From contig JBBRNP010000001.1 in assembly GCA_038230255.1 (NCBI GenBank), positions 310,001 through 374,000 on the forward strand: a stretch of 64,000 bases of DNA, written 5' to 3'. Both the position numbers and the translations under genes were made by a program. This document shows positions 10,603 through 17,735 of this stretch, piece after piece. The stretch's first letter is position 1. Each line of letters opens with the position of its first letter. The notes beneath the pieces are model-generated. The model ran no database searches. It saw nothing but the letters and a program-made list of their open reading frames with translations, and was not told where the DNA came from. Source of the DNA: AV40 sp038230255. GTDB taxonomy: Bacteria; Verrucomicrobiota; Verrucomicrobiia; Chthoniobacterales; UBA10450.

Positions 10603-11417
10603 TGCTCTTTAAGCTTTTTATCCTACTCGGCGTAGGAGTTCTGGCGGTCGCGCTGCGTAGTTTTCAAAGTTCGTTTTCCCAAAAGGCCGGGGCAATCGCC
10701 ATCCTGATCGTTTCTTACCTCCTGGCCTACTTTTTCACCGACAGCTATGTCCTGGGTGCGATTGCGGCGGCGGCCTGGTTCTTTTTACCGTGGGTAGAAA
10801 TCCTAACCCGTATTCGTGCGCTGCGTTTGCCAAAAGAGAAACAACTGCGCCCAAAGTCGCCGCCCTCCAGCGACACCTTTCCGACCCTGAACGAAATTAC
10901 GCGCGAGATTGAGAACGAAGGTTTCCTCCACGTGAACGATGCCGGATGGGATTGGGAAGATTACCGGCAATTCTTCCGCCTTTTTTACAAGTCGGAGGAT
11001 CGCGCGCAGGCCACTATCTGCCTAAACGAGCAGCACGATCTGTCGTTTTATTATTTGCGAATCTCGTCCCGCGGCCGGAGCGGCATCATTTGGACGACTT
11101 GGAATTATCCGCTTTCCTACGGCCTGAAACTGACGCCGCAATTCCGGATCAACCGGCAGCGGCCGGATCAATCGTTCTGGCAGCTTTATCAAAGCCACCG
11201 CGCGTTCTTGCGCAAAAACAATGTGAACCTGGACGCGATCAATCCGTTGGACGACGAACGGATCGAAAAAGAGATCGAGCGCGATTTACGCGAGCAGATT
11301 GCCCATAATATCGACAAAGGCGTGCTCAAACCAACGCCCGAAGGCGATGTGAAATATTCCTGGCGGGGAATGATCTATCTCTGGTGCCAGTTTCTGATCG
11401 ATCTGGTTCGGCTGTGA
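10602..11417 (+). CDS. Membrane protein of unknown function
   Basis: 271 residues, not recognised. Hydrophobic helices occupy about 2-22, 30-48 and 50-68. A soluble part of about 200 residues follows, with ENEGFLHVNDAGWDWEDYRQFFRLFYKSEDRAQATI and LSFYYLRISSRGRSGIIWTTWNYPLSYGLKL. The soluble part is rich in aromatic residues and looks like a compact alpha/beta domain. It is coupled to the glutaredoxin gene by a one-base overlap, which suggests a shared role in envelope redox or stress, but nothing in the sequence proves this. It ends 3 bases from the convergent frr stop. Confidence 0.6.
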   Translation: MLFKLFILLGVGVLAVALRSFQSSFSQKAGAIAILIVSYLLAYFFTDSYVLGAIAAAAWFFLPWVEILTRIRALRLPKEKQLRPKSPPSSDTFPTLNEITREIENEGFLHVNDAGWDWEDYRQFFRLFYKSEDRAQATICLNEQHDLSFYYLRISSRGRSGIIWTTWNYPLSYGLKLTPQFRINRQRPDQSFWQLYQSHRAFLRKNNVNLDAINPLDDERIEKEIERDLREQIAHNIDKGVLKPTPEGDVKYSWRGMIYLWCQFLIDLVRL

Positions 11418-11420
11418 TGC

Positions 11421-11981
11421 CTAGACCTTCATGATCTCAGCTTCTTTGCGCTCGAGATGATCGTCGATTGATTTGACGAAGCGGTCGGTCAATTTCTGGA
11501 TCTGGTCGTCCAAGTCCCGCATTTCGTCTTCGCTCATTCCGCCGCCGCCTTTGAGTTTTTTTGATTCGTCGTGCGCAGTGCGCCGATTGCTCCGGACACG
11601 AACTCGCGCTTCTTCCGCCATTTTGCTTAACGCTTTTGCCAGCTCCTTGCGCCGCTCTTCCGATAATTCCGGAATCGGAAGTCGAATAATTTTTCCATCA
11701 ACCGCCGGCGTAATCCCGATCTTCGATTCTTTGAGTGCGCGCTCGATATCCTGCACCGTGCCGGCGTCAAACGGTTGCAGCACAAGCAAGCGCGATTCCG
11801 GCGTCGTGATCAGCGCGAGCTGCTTGAGTTTCATAGTCGAGCCGTAGGCTTGGACGTCGATGTTCTCGACCAGCGCCGGTGAGGCTTTGCCGGTGCGGAC
11901 CCCGGAAAATTCGTGGATCAGGTAATCGACGCTTTTTTCCATCGACACTTCGGCTTCCAAAAGAATGTCGTCTCTGCTCAT
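11421..11981 (-). CDS. frr: Ribosome recycling factor
   Basis: 186 residues, standard length. Begins SRDDILLEAEVSMEKSVDYLIHEFSGVRTGKASPALVENI, with the invariant RTGKASP hinge. The long three-helix bundle region RRKELAKALSKMAEEARVRVRSNRR...KKL and the C-terminal KLTDRFVKSIDDHLERKEAEIMKV follow. It splits post-termination ribosomes with EF-G. Lies 12 bases after pyrH, the usual pyrH-frr order. Confidence 0.98.
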   Translation of the reverse strand: MSRDDILLEAEVSMEKSVDYLIHEFSGVRTGKASPALVENIDVQAYGSTMKLKQLALITTPESRLLVLQPFDAGTVQDIERALKESKIGITPAVDGKIIRLPIPELSEERRKELAKALSKMAEEARVRVRSNRRTAHDESKKLKGGGGMSEDEMRDLDDQIQKLTDRFVKSIDDHLERKEAEIMKV

Positions 11982-11993
11982 ACCGGTGAACCT

Positions 11994-12734
11994 TTACTTC
12001 GCCTCCGTCTCGCCGCAAACCAACGTGCCAACTTTTCGTCCGAGCACCGCGTCCCGCAACGTGCCCGGCTTGTACATGTCGAACACCACGATTGGAATTT
12101 TGTTGTCCATGCAAAGACTAAACGCGGTCGAGTCCATTACCTGCAATCGTTTCGTTAGCGCTTCCGTGAATGTGATCCGTTCGAACCGTTTAGCGTTCGG
12201 GTCGACATTCGGATCGCGATCGTAAACGCCATCGACTTTCGTCGCTTTCAAAATTACGTCCGCGCCGATCTCGCTCGCGCGCAATGCCGCGGTGGTGTCG
12301 GTGGAAAAATAAGGATTGCCCGTGCCGGCGGCGAAAATCACGACGCGACCGAGCTCGAGATGTCGAACGGCACGGCCGAGAATGAACGGTTCGGCCACAT
12401 TTTTCATTTCAATCGCGGTTTGCACCCGAGCTTCGACGCCGATCTTGGTCAGCGTGCTGCGCAACGCGAGCGCATTGATCACCGTCGCCAGCATTCCCAT
12501 GTAATCCGCCGTCGTTCGATCCATGCCGCGGACTGCGGCAGAGGAGCCGCGCCAAATATTTCCGCCGCCGATCACGATCGAAATCTGGACGCCGAGACTG
12601 TGCACATCCTTGATTCGTTCGGCGATCTCGCGGACTACCGCGGGCGAAATGTTTTCACGCGACCCTTTCTCTTGAAGCGCCTCGCCGCTCAATTTGAGCA
12701 CGACACGTTTGTAGGCTGGCGCCTCGGTCTTCAT
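11994..12734 (-). CDS. pyrH: Uridylate kinase
   Basis: 246 residues. UMP kinase of the amino-acid kinase fold: RVVLKLSGEALQ (P-loop-like), QISIVIGGGNIWRG, MDRTTADYMGMLATVINALAL and DVILKATKVDGVYDRDP. Makes UDP for pyrimidine nucleotide supply, hexameric and cytoplasmic. Transcribed with frr downstream. A class A repeat and the end of fmt lie upstream, so the promoter must be within the 60-base stretch before 12793 or beyond the repeat. Confidence 0.97.
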   Translation of the reverse strand: MKTEAPAYKRVVLKLSGEALQEKGSRENISPAVVREIAERIKDVHSLGVQISIVIGGGNIWRGSSAAVRGMDRTTADYMGMLATVINALALRSTLTKIGVEARVQTAIEMKNVAEPFILGRAVRHLELGRVVIFAAGTGNPYFSTDTTAALRASEIGADVILKATKVDGVYDRDPNVDPNAKRFERITFTEALTKRLQVMDSTAFSLCMDNKIPIVVFDMYKPGTLRDAVLGRKVGTLVCGETEAK

Positions 12735-12792
12735 CGCAGGGCAAATGAAACAGGAGGCGGCATGATTTGAAAGAAAAATGACAGCGTTGCGC

Positions 12793-12900
12793 TGTCATTC
12801 CGAGCGGAGCGAGGAATCTCACAGTCGGAGCTTGGATCACACAAGCTACCGGGTGTGATCAACGACGCTGTGAGAGACTCCTCACTTCGTTCGGGATGAT
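12793..12900. repeat. Palindromic dispersed repeat, class A copy 2
   Basis: Starts TGTCATTCCGAGCGGAGCG and ends GGGATGAT (last bases decayed from ATGACA). The two arms pair along their length, with GATCACAC/GTGTGATC near the centre. Its right arm runs into fmt and provides the last seven codons and stop of that gene. Confidence 0.85.
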
Positions 12901-13796
12901 ACGTCGCGCCCTCGCAAAAATTCTGCGGCCGTCATCCGTCGCTTCCCTTCGAGCTGAACGTCCATCAGCGATAACGCGTGATCAGCGGTCGCGATCACGA
13001 GTTCATTGTCCTTTCGTAAGATGGCGCCCGGTGCTTCGCGAAGATCGACCACTGAAGCGGCAAAAATTTTAAGCTTTCGATCTTTGAAATCAGTGAACGC
13101 GCCCGGCCACGGATTGTAAGCGCGAATTTTTCTTTCAATAACTTCAGCTGTCTCGTTCCAATTGAGGCGGCCCGCTTCTCGATTCAGTTTCGGCGCGTAG
13201 GTCGCGAGCGTCTTGTCCTGCGGATCACGCGGTGGGTTGCCGGCGGTAAGCAGACGCAAAGATTCAAGCAACGGGTCCGGCGCGATCTGTGCCAGTCGAT
13301 CATGTAGCGAACCACCTGTCTCGGTCGGTGAAATGTCGATCTTGCGTTGCAGCAAGATGTCGCCGGTATCGAGACCTTCATCCATGAATATCACCGTGAT
13401 GCCAGTCTCCCGATCACCGGCCGCAATCGCGGCTTGGATCGGAGCTGCGCCACGCCAACGCGGCAAAAGCGACGCATGCAAATTCACGCAGGCGATCTTT
13501 GGAATTTCGAGAACTCCGCCCGGCAAAATCTGTCCATAGGCCATGACGACGATTACGTCCGGCGCAAGCTCGCGAATCTGATCAATCGATTGCGAATCCT
13601 TGATCCGTGCGGGCTGCAAGATCGACATCGTGCTTCCGGCCAGCGCCGCTTTGATGGGCGGTGCGGCGATTTTCTGAGCGCGGCCCACCGGCTTGTCGGG
13701 TTGGGTGACAACTCCGACTAATTCGTGATCGGATTCTTGGAGCGCGCGAAGTGTCGGCACGCCAATTTCGCCCGTGCCGATGAATACGATCCGCAT
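12882..13796 (-). CDS. fmt: Methionyl-tRNA formyltransferase
   Basis: 304 residues from the ATG at 13796 (MRIVFIGTGEIGVPTLRAL). A longer frame to 13838 overlaps the preceding gene. It formylates initiator Met-tRNA using 10-formyl-THF. N-terminal Rossmann/formyltransferase domain with NLHASLLPRWRGAAPIQAAI (catalytic Asn-His region) and GITVIFMDEGLDTGDIL, then the C-terminal domain after LATYAPKLNREAGRLNWNETA. The final residues DVSSRTK and the stop are encoded by the arm of a class A repeat. This suggests that the native 3' end was replaced by the element. Confidence 0.97.
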   Translation of the reverse strand: MRIVFIGTGEIGVPTLRALQESDHELVGVVTQPDKPVGRAQKIAAPPIKAALAGSTMSILQPARIKDSQSIDQIRELAPDVIVVMAYGQILPGGVLEIPKIACVNLHASLLPRWRGAAPIQAAIAAGDRETGITVIFMDEGLDTGDILLQRKIDISPTETGGSLHDRLAQIAPDPLLESLRLLTAGNPPRDPQDKTLATYAPKLNREAGRLNWNETAEVIERKIRAYNPWPGAFTDFKDRKLKIFAASVVDLREAPGAILRKDNELVIATADHALSLMDVQLEGKRRMTAAEFLRGRDVSSRTK

Positions 13797-13803
13797 TTGC
13801 GGT

Positions 13804-14046
13804 TTATCGAAGCGATTGAATGGGAATGCCCCTGCCATTTCGCGCGGCTAGCGCGGTCGCCATCATTTTTTCGCCCGCAGTGACTTCGCGTTGTCCGACC
13901 GACGATCCGCACTCGGTGCAGAGATAATCGAAGATCTCGCGGTCGGGCAGGACTAAGAGCAGCTTCTCGCGAACAGGCGTCGTGGCCCGGCATTTTTCGC
14001 AATACAGGGTCGAAGCCGTGAAATTTTCAAACTGCTGCTGACTCAT
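13804..14046 (-). CDS. Small zinc-ribbon protein
   Basis: 80 residues from the ATG at 14046. Two CxxC knuckles, Cys16/Cys19 (LYCEKC) and Cys43/Cys46 (LCTECG), predict a zinc ribbon. The remainder has the short pattern VREKLLLVLPDREIFDYLCTECG and no further domain. Its start overlaps the end of adk by 20 bases and its stop is 7 bases before the fmt ATG, so it sits inside an adk-ribbon-fmt transcription unit. Function not known. The ribbon could bind nucleic acid or a protein partner. Confidence 0.65.
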   Translation of the reverse strand: MSQQQFENFTASTLYCEKCRATTPVREKLLLVLPDREIFDYLCTECGSSVGQREVTAGEKMMATALAARNGRGIPIQSLR

Positions 14047-14629
14047 TTTTGACGCCATTTATGCTCGCTAAGATGTCGAATAACACTTTCGCGGGCGGCT
14101 GCATGGCGTCAATCACACTGATGCAATCTTTGGGATAATGAGTCAGCACCGGCTTCGATTCCATTTCGTAAATATCGAGCCGCTTTTGAATGACCTCTTC
14201 GTTGGCGTCATCGAGGCGATTGTCTTTCAGCGCGCGCTTTTTCAACCGCCCGAACAACGTCTCGCGGTTGGGACAGGCGAGGTGAAAAACTTTTTCCACG
14301 TCAATCAATTCCCGCATGATCTTGGCCTGATTCACATTCCGTGGAATGCCGTCGAGCACGAGAATGTCGATGTCCGGCTTGAATTTGTGCGCGTCGACCG
14401 CGGCGCCGATTGCTTCTTTCCAAAGCTCGACCGTGACATCGTCGGGAACGAGTTGGCCTTTGCTCGAGTATTCGAGAAACGCTTTCCCTACTTTCGTGCG
14501 CGTGTCGATCGAACGAAACACGTCGCCGCACGGGCAATGATAGAAACGCGGGATCGTTCCGAGCGTTTTGCCCTGGGTCCCTTTGCCGCTGCCGGGCGCA
14601 CCAAATAGGATGAACGTGCGGTATTTCAT
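14027..14629 (-). CDS. adk: Adenylate kinase
   Basis: 200 residues. P-loop FGAPGSGKGTQGKTLG at the N-terminus, NMP-binding region CGDVFRSIDTRTKVGKAFLEY...GQLVPD, and LVLDGIPRNVNQAKIMREL matching the DGFPR motif (here DGIPR). The LID is short, with no zinc Cys, and the C-terminal part RLDDANEEVIQKRLDIYEMESKPVLTHYP is family-typical. Interconverts ATP, ADP and AMP. Placed away from secY, upstream of the zinc-ribbon gene and fmt. Confidence 0.95.
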   Translation of the reverse strand: MKYRTFILFGAPGSGKGTQGKTLGTIPRFYHCPCGDVFRSIDTRTKVGKAFLEYSSKGQLVPDDVTVELWKEAIGAAVDAHKFKPDIDILVLDGIPRNVNQAKIMRELIDVEKVFHLACPNRETLFGRLKKRALKDNRLDDANEEVIQKRLDIYEMESKPVLTHYPKDCISVIDAMQPPAKVLFDILASINGVKNESAAV

Positions 14630-14678
14630 GAAAGCGACTGGTTATACCGCACTCGCAGCCAATCGGGAAGCGAAACGA

Positions 14679-14933
14679 TTACTTCGCAGCGACTGGATCG
14701 ATATTGACTCGTCTTCCGCCGCGATCGAAGCGGACGCTGCCGTCGACCAACGCGAAAATCGTGTAATCGCGACCGAGGCCTACATTCTTGCCCGGCAAAA
14801 ATTTCGTGCCGCGTTGGCGGATGATGATGTTGCCGGCCACGACGGTCTCGCTGCCGAATCTTTTTACACCAAGCCGTTTGCTGACGCTGTCGCGGCCGTT
14901 CTTAACGCTGCCCTGTCCTTTTTTATGAGCCAT
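14679..14933 (-). CDS. rpmA: 50S ribosomal protein L27
   Basis: 84 residues, normal length. Begins AHKKGQGSVKNGRDSVSKRLGVKRF and carries the conserved GSETVVAGNIIIRQRGTKFLPGKNVGLGRDYTIFALVDG core. Follows rplU by 3 bases, the classic L21-L27 pair. There is no Firmicutes-type N-terminal extension. Confidence 0.98.
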   Translation of the reverse strand: MAHKKGQGSVKNGRDSVSKRLGVKRFGSETVVAGNIIIRQRGTKFLPGKNVGLGRDYTIFALVDGSVRFDRGGRRVNIDPVAAK

Positions 14934-14936
14934 GAC

Positions 14937-15272
14937 TTACGATTTCTTTGATTTCGAGCCGCCGGTGATGCTTTTGATTTTCACCCGGGTCAGTTTTCGG
15001 CGGTGACCAACCGTGCGGTGGTAACCTTTGCGCCGTCTGTATTTGAACGCGATGACCTTTTTGTCCTTACGCTGCTCGACAACTTCGGCGGTCACTTTCG
15101 CACCGGAGATCAGCGGATCGCCGTGGGTGACGTTCTTGCCGTCGGCGAACATCAACACCTCACCGAAGGTCGCGGTTTTGCCGGCATCGACATCGAGAAG
15201 ATCGACATCCACCGTGTCGCCTTCCGCGACGCGGTATTGCCGTCCGCCGGTCTTAATGATTGCGTAGGTCAT
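14937..15272 (-). CDS. rplU: 50S ribosomal protein L21
   Basis: 111 residues from the ATG at 15272 (MTYAIIKTGGRQYRVAEGD). The longer frame to 15311 adds an atypical leader. The L21 signature KVTAEVVEQRKDKKVIAFKYRRRKGYHRTVGHRR is intact near the C-terminus. First gene of the rplU-rpmA operon. An exact AAGATCGACATC copy (opposite sense) encodes the VDVDLLDVD region. Confidence 0.97.
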   Translation of the reverse strand: MTYAIIKTGGRQYRVAEGDTVDVDLLDVDAGKTATFGEVLMFADGKNVTHGDPLISGAKVTAEVVEQRKDKKVIAFKYRRRKGYHRTVGHRRKLTRVKIKSITGGSKSKKS

Positions 15273-15338
15273 AACGTTTTTCCGGGGAGAAAAAGCCGCG
15301 CAAACTCCCACAGAAGCCCGCTTTTGACAAGCGGAAAG

Positions 15339-16001
15339 CTATAACGCCGAAATAAGGAGGACAATCTCGCCTTTGGGCGGGCGGGCTTCGTAATGCGCGA
15401 GCAATTCGGCGGCGGTACCGCGACGGAATTCTTCGAATTTCTTAGTGAGCTCGCGCGCGACGCAGAGTTGTCGATCCGGCATGACGTCGATTGAGGCGTT
15501 AAGCGTCTTCGTGAGTCGGTAGGGCGATTCGAAATAAATCGACGTTTCTTCGCGCGCGCCGGCAGCGCGCAGTTCGCGTTCCCGTTGGCCGCTTTTAACC
15601 GGGAGAAATCCGCCGAAGAAAAATCTCTCAGCGGAAAATCCGGAGCCCACAAGTGCGGTCGCAATAGAAGAGGGACCCGGAATAATTGTAAAAGGCAGTT
15701 CACGTTTGATGCATTCGCGAATCAATCGCGCGCCGGGATCGGAAAGCCCCGGCGTTCCCGCGTCGGTGATCAGCGCGATCTTCTCGCCAACGGCGAGTCG
15801 CTCAACCAATTGCGCGGTACGCATCGCTTCGTTGTGCTGGTGATAACTGATGAGCGGTTTCTTGATCTGGTGATGCTTCAACAAGATGCCGGAGTGCCGG
15901 GTGTCCTCGGCCGCGACAAGATCGACATCTTTCAAGATCTCCAGCGCCCGGAGCGTGATGTCGCCCAAGTTTCCGATCGGTGTAGCGACGACGTAAAGCA
16001 T
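15339..16001 (-). CDS. rsmI: 16S rRNA (cytidine-1402-2'-O)-methyltransferase
   Basis: 220 residues, tetrapyrrole-methylase fold. Motifs in order: LYVVATPIGNLGDITLRALEIL (SAM-binding start), VAAEDTRHSGILLKH, ALITDAGTPGLSDPGARLIREC, ITPGP-like IIPGPSSIATALVGSGF, and FESPYRLTKTL. With RsmH it modifies C1402 in the ribosomal P site. It is shorter than E. coli RsmI (286), lacking the C-terminal extension, as in many other phyla. Solitary between rplU-rpmA and a divergent lipoprotein gene. Confidence 0.95.
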   Translation of the reverse strand: MLYVVATPIGNLGDITLRALEILKDVDLVAAEDTRHSGILLKHHQIKKPLISYHQHNEAMRTAQLVERLAVGEKIALITDAGTPGLSDPGARLIRECIKRELPFTIIPGPSSIATALVGSGFSAERFFFGGFLPVKSGQRERELRAAGAREETSIYFESPYRLTKTLNASIDVMPDRQLCVARELTKKFEEFRRGTAAELLAHYEARPPKGEIVLLISAL

Positions 16002-16064
16002 TTGGTGAATTTGGATAAAACCAACCCGTCTAACCAGAAACGAGCGTATAGAGAAGGGATTATT

Positions 16065-16442
16065 ATGAGAATACGCATTTGGATGTTGGCGTTGGCTCCG
16101 TTGGCAATGATCGGCTGCGCCGACGAAACGCCACCGGTTGTGACCACAACAACTTCAACGACGACTACGCAAGAGGTGACTACAGGAGCTCCGGCGGGTG
16201 GAGTTGTGACGCGCGAGGTCGTAGTGCAGCAGGCGCCGCCAACGGTGCGAATTGAAGCGCAAACTGTTGCGCCAGGTCCGGGTTACATTTGGACACCCGG
16301 CTATTGGCGGTGGTCCGGAAGGGAATACGTTTGGGCGTCTGGCGCCTGGGTCAGGCCGCCTCGTACCACGGCTGTTTGGGTCCCCGGACATTGGGTCAGC
16401 AGAGGTGCAGGCTGGGTTTTTGTTCGCGGTCACTGGAGATAA
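16065..16442 (+). CDS. YXWxPGxW-repeat lipoprotein
   Basis: 125 residues from the ATG at 16065, preceded by GAGAAGGGA. A lipoprotein signal (MRIRIWMLALAPLAMIGC) gives a lipidated Cys at 18. A Thr-rich linker follows, then three aromatic repeats of the BcpO-related WWxxGxW kind: YIWTPGYWRWSGREYVWASGAW, AVWVPGHW and WVFVRGHW. Such proteins are common, small envelope lipoproteins of unknown role. It stands alone between rsmI and the hydrolase gene. Confidence 0.8.
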   Translation: MRIRIWMLALAPLAMIGCADETPPVVTTTTSTTTTQEVTTGAPAGGVVTREVVVQQAPPTVRIEAQTVAPGPGYIWTPGYWRWSGREYVWASGAWVRPPRTTAVWVPGHWVSRGAGWVFVRGHWR

Positions 16443-16503
16443 CGGCCTGTAGTCTGCAAATCGGATTTGCATCGCGTCGCGAGGCGCACGTTCTTGCGGC
16501 GCG

Positions 16504-17376
16504 ATGCGTAATCCGTTGTTCGCGCGAAAAATAATTCGGGCGGCCGTCGGAATTAGTCTTCTTCTTCTCCCAGCTCTTATCCTCTTATACTTTCGACAAC
16601 ACTCGATGGTTTACCATCCGCGCGCGTACGACGAGAGCTATGCGTATGCGTTTCCCGCCGATGGCGTGGAAATTAATTACAAAGTCGCGACCGCGAAATA
16701 TTGCGCGTATTACATTCCCGGTAGCGCACCAGTGCCGAACCGGCTCTGGCTCGCATTTTGTGGAAATGGCTCGCTCGCGCTCGATTGGACGACGATTTTG
16801 CGTGAGCGTCCCTACAACGGCGACGCGTTCTTGCTGGTCGATTATCCGGGTTACGGGAAGAACGGTGGTTACGCGACAATCGCGAGCACTCGAGCGTCGG
16901 TGGACGCCGCGCTTCAGGCGCTGACTGAGCGGCTTGGTACCGACGAAGATCATTTAACACTTTGCACGATTGGGCACTCATTGGGCGCGGCAGTCGCGCT
17001 CGATTTTGCCGCCGAGCATCGGGTGCAAACAGTTGTCCTGATTGCGCCATTCACAACGCTCCGCGAGGAAGCAGCCACGATGTTGGGCAGCTGGGTGGCC
17101 CGACTCTTGATCGAAAGTTATGACAATCGCGCAAACCTGGCGGAAATGGCGGAGCTCAATCCGGCCGCACGCATCGCCATTTTTCACGGCACCCGCGACC
17201 AAGTGATTCCTGTCCGAATGGGCCGCGAACTCGCGCGCGAATTTCCATTTATCGAATTTTTCGCGATCGAGGACGCGGATCACGTTAGCGTCCTGAATCA
17301 CGCCCACGACAAAATCATCGATTGGATGAATGGAGCGAGTGGGACGAGCAACATGGACGGCAAAGCCGCGAGGTAG
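16504..17376 (+). CDS. Membrane-anchored alpha/beta hydrolase
   Basis: 290 residues. An N-terminal transmembrane or signal-anchor helix (about 12-30) is followed by an alpha/beta-hydrolase domain facing the periplasm. The nucleophile elbow is GHSLG (Ser about 160), the acid is in FHGTRDQVIPV and the His in EDADHVSVL, giving a full catalytic triad. The closest pattern is the FrsA/BAAT/YqiA-like 'serine aminopeptidase S33 or dienelactone-hydrolase-like' group. Substrate unknown. Confidence 0.8.
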   Translation: MRNPLFARKIIRAAVGISLLLLPALILLYFRQHSMVYHPRAYDESYAYAFPADGVEINYKVATAKYCAYYIPGSAPVPNRLWLAFCGNGSLALDWTTILRERPYNGDAFLLVDYPGYGKNGGYATIASTRASVDAALQALTERLGTDEDHLTLCTIGHSLGAAVALDFAAEHRVQTVVLIAPFTTLREEAATMLGSWVARLLIESYDNRANLAEMAELNPAARIAIFHGTRDQVIPVRMGRELAREFPFIEFFAIEDADHVSVLNHAHDKIIDWMNGASGTSNMDGKAAR

Positions 17377-17453
17377 CGGCGAGTGAGTCGGGAGGCGAAC
17401 GAGTTCAATCCGTTGATTAAGGATGTGGAACGCTCCAAGCTGTATCGGACACC

Positions 17454-17726
17454 GTGAAACCGAGCTTTCAGTTCGACGATAATAGATTTCCGCGAACGGA
17501 TTGTTTTTTCCAGGCTGGGGCTGGCCGATGGCATGGCTACTGGTCCAACGACGACGGCGAGTTCCGTCGTCATAATCTCGGCCGAGAATATTTAATCGAG
17601 GCCGCGCGCGAACGGGCGAAGGAAATGGCGGTATTCGCGGTAATCCTCATCGCCGCCGCCTGGCCGGTGATTTACATGATCGTGACGGTTGTGCAGCTGC
17701 TGCGCAAAGGCCAACCGCCGGATTGA
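17454..17726 (+). CDS. Small single-span membrane protein
   Basis: 90 residues from a GTG start, not recognised. An aromatic, charged N-terminal half (WHGYWSNDDGEFRRHN, EAARERAKEMA) is followed by one transmembrane helix at about 60-82 (VFAVILIAAAWPVIYMIVTVVQLL) and a short basic tail. It ends 10 bases from the convergent putA stop. Reality as a gene is likely but not certain. Confidence 0.45.
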   Translation: MKPSFQFDDNRFPRTDCFFQAGAGRWHGYWSNDDGEFRRHNLGREYLIEAARERAKEMAVFAVILIAAAWPVIYMIVTVVQLLRKGQPPD

Positions 17727-17735
17727 TGCTACGAA

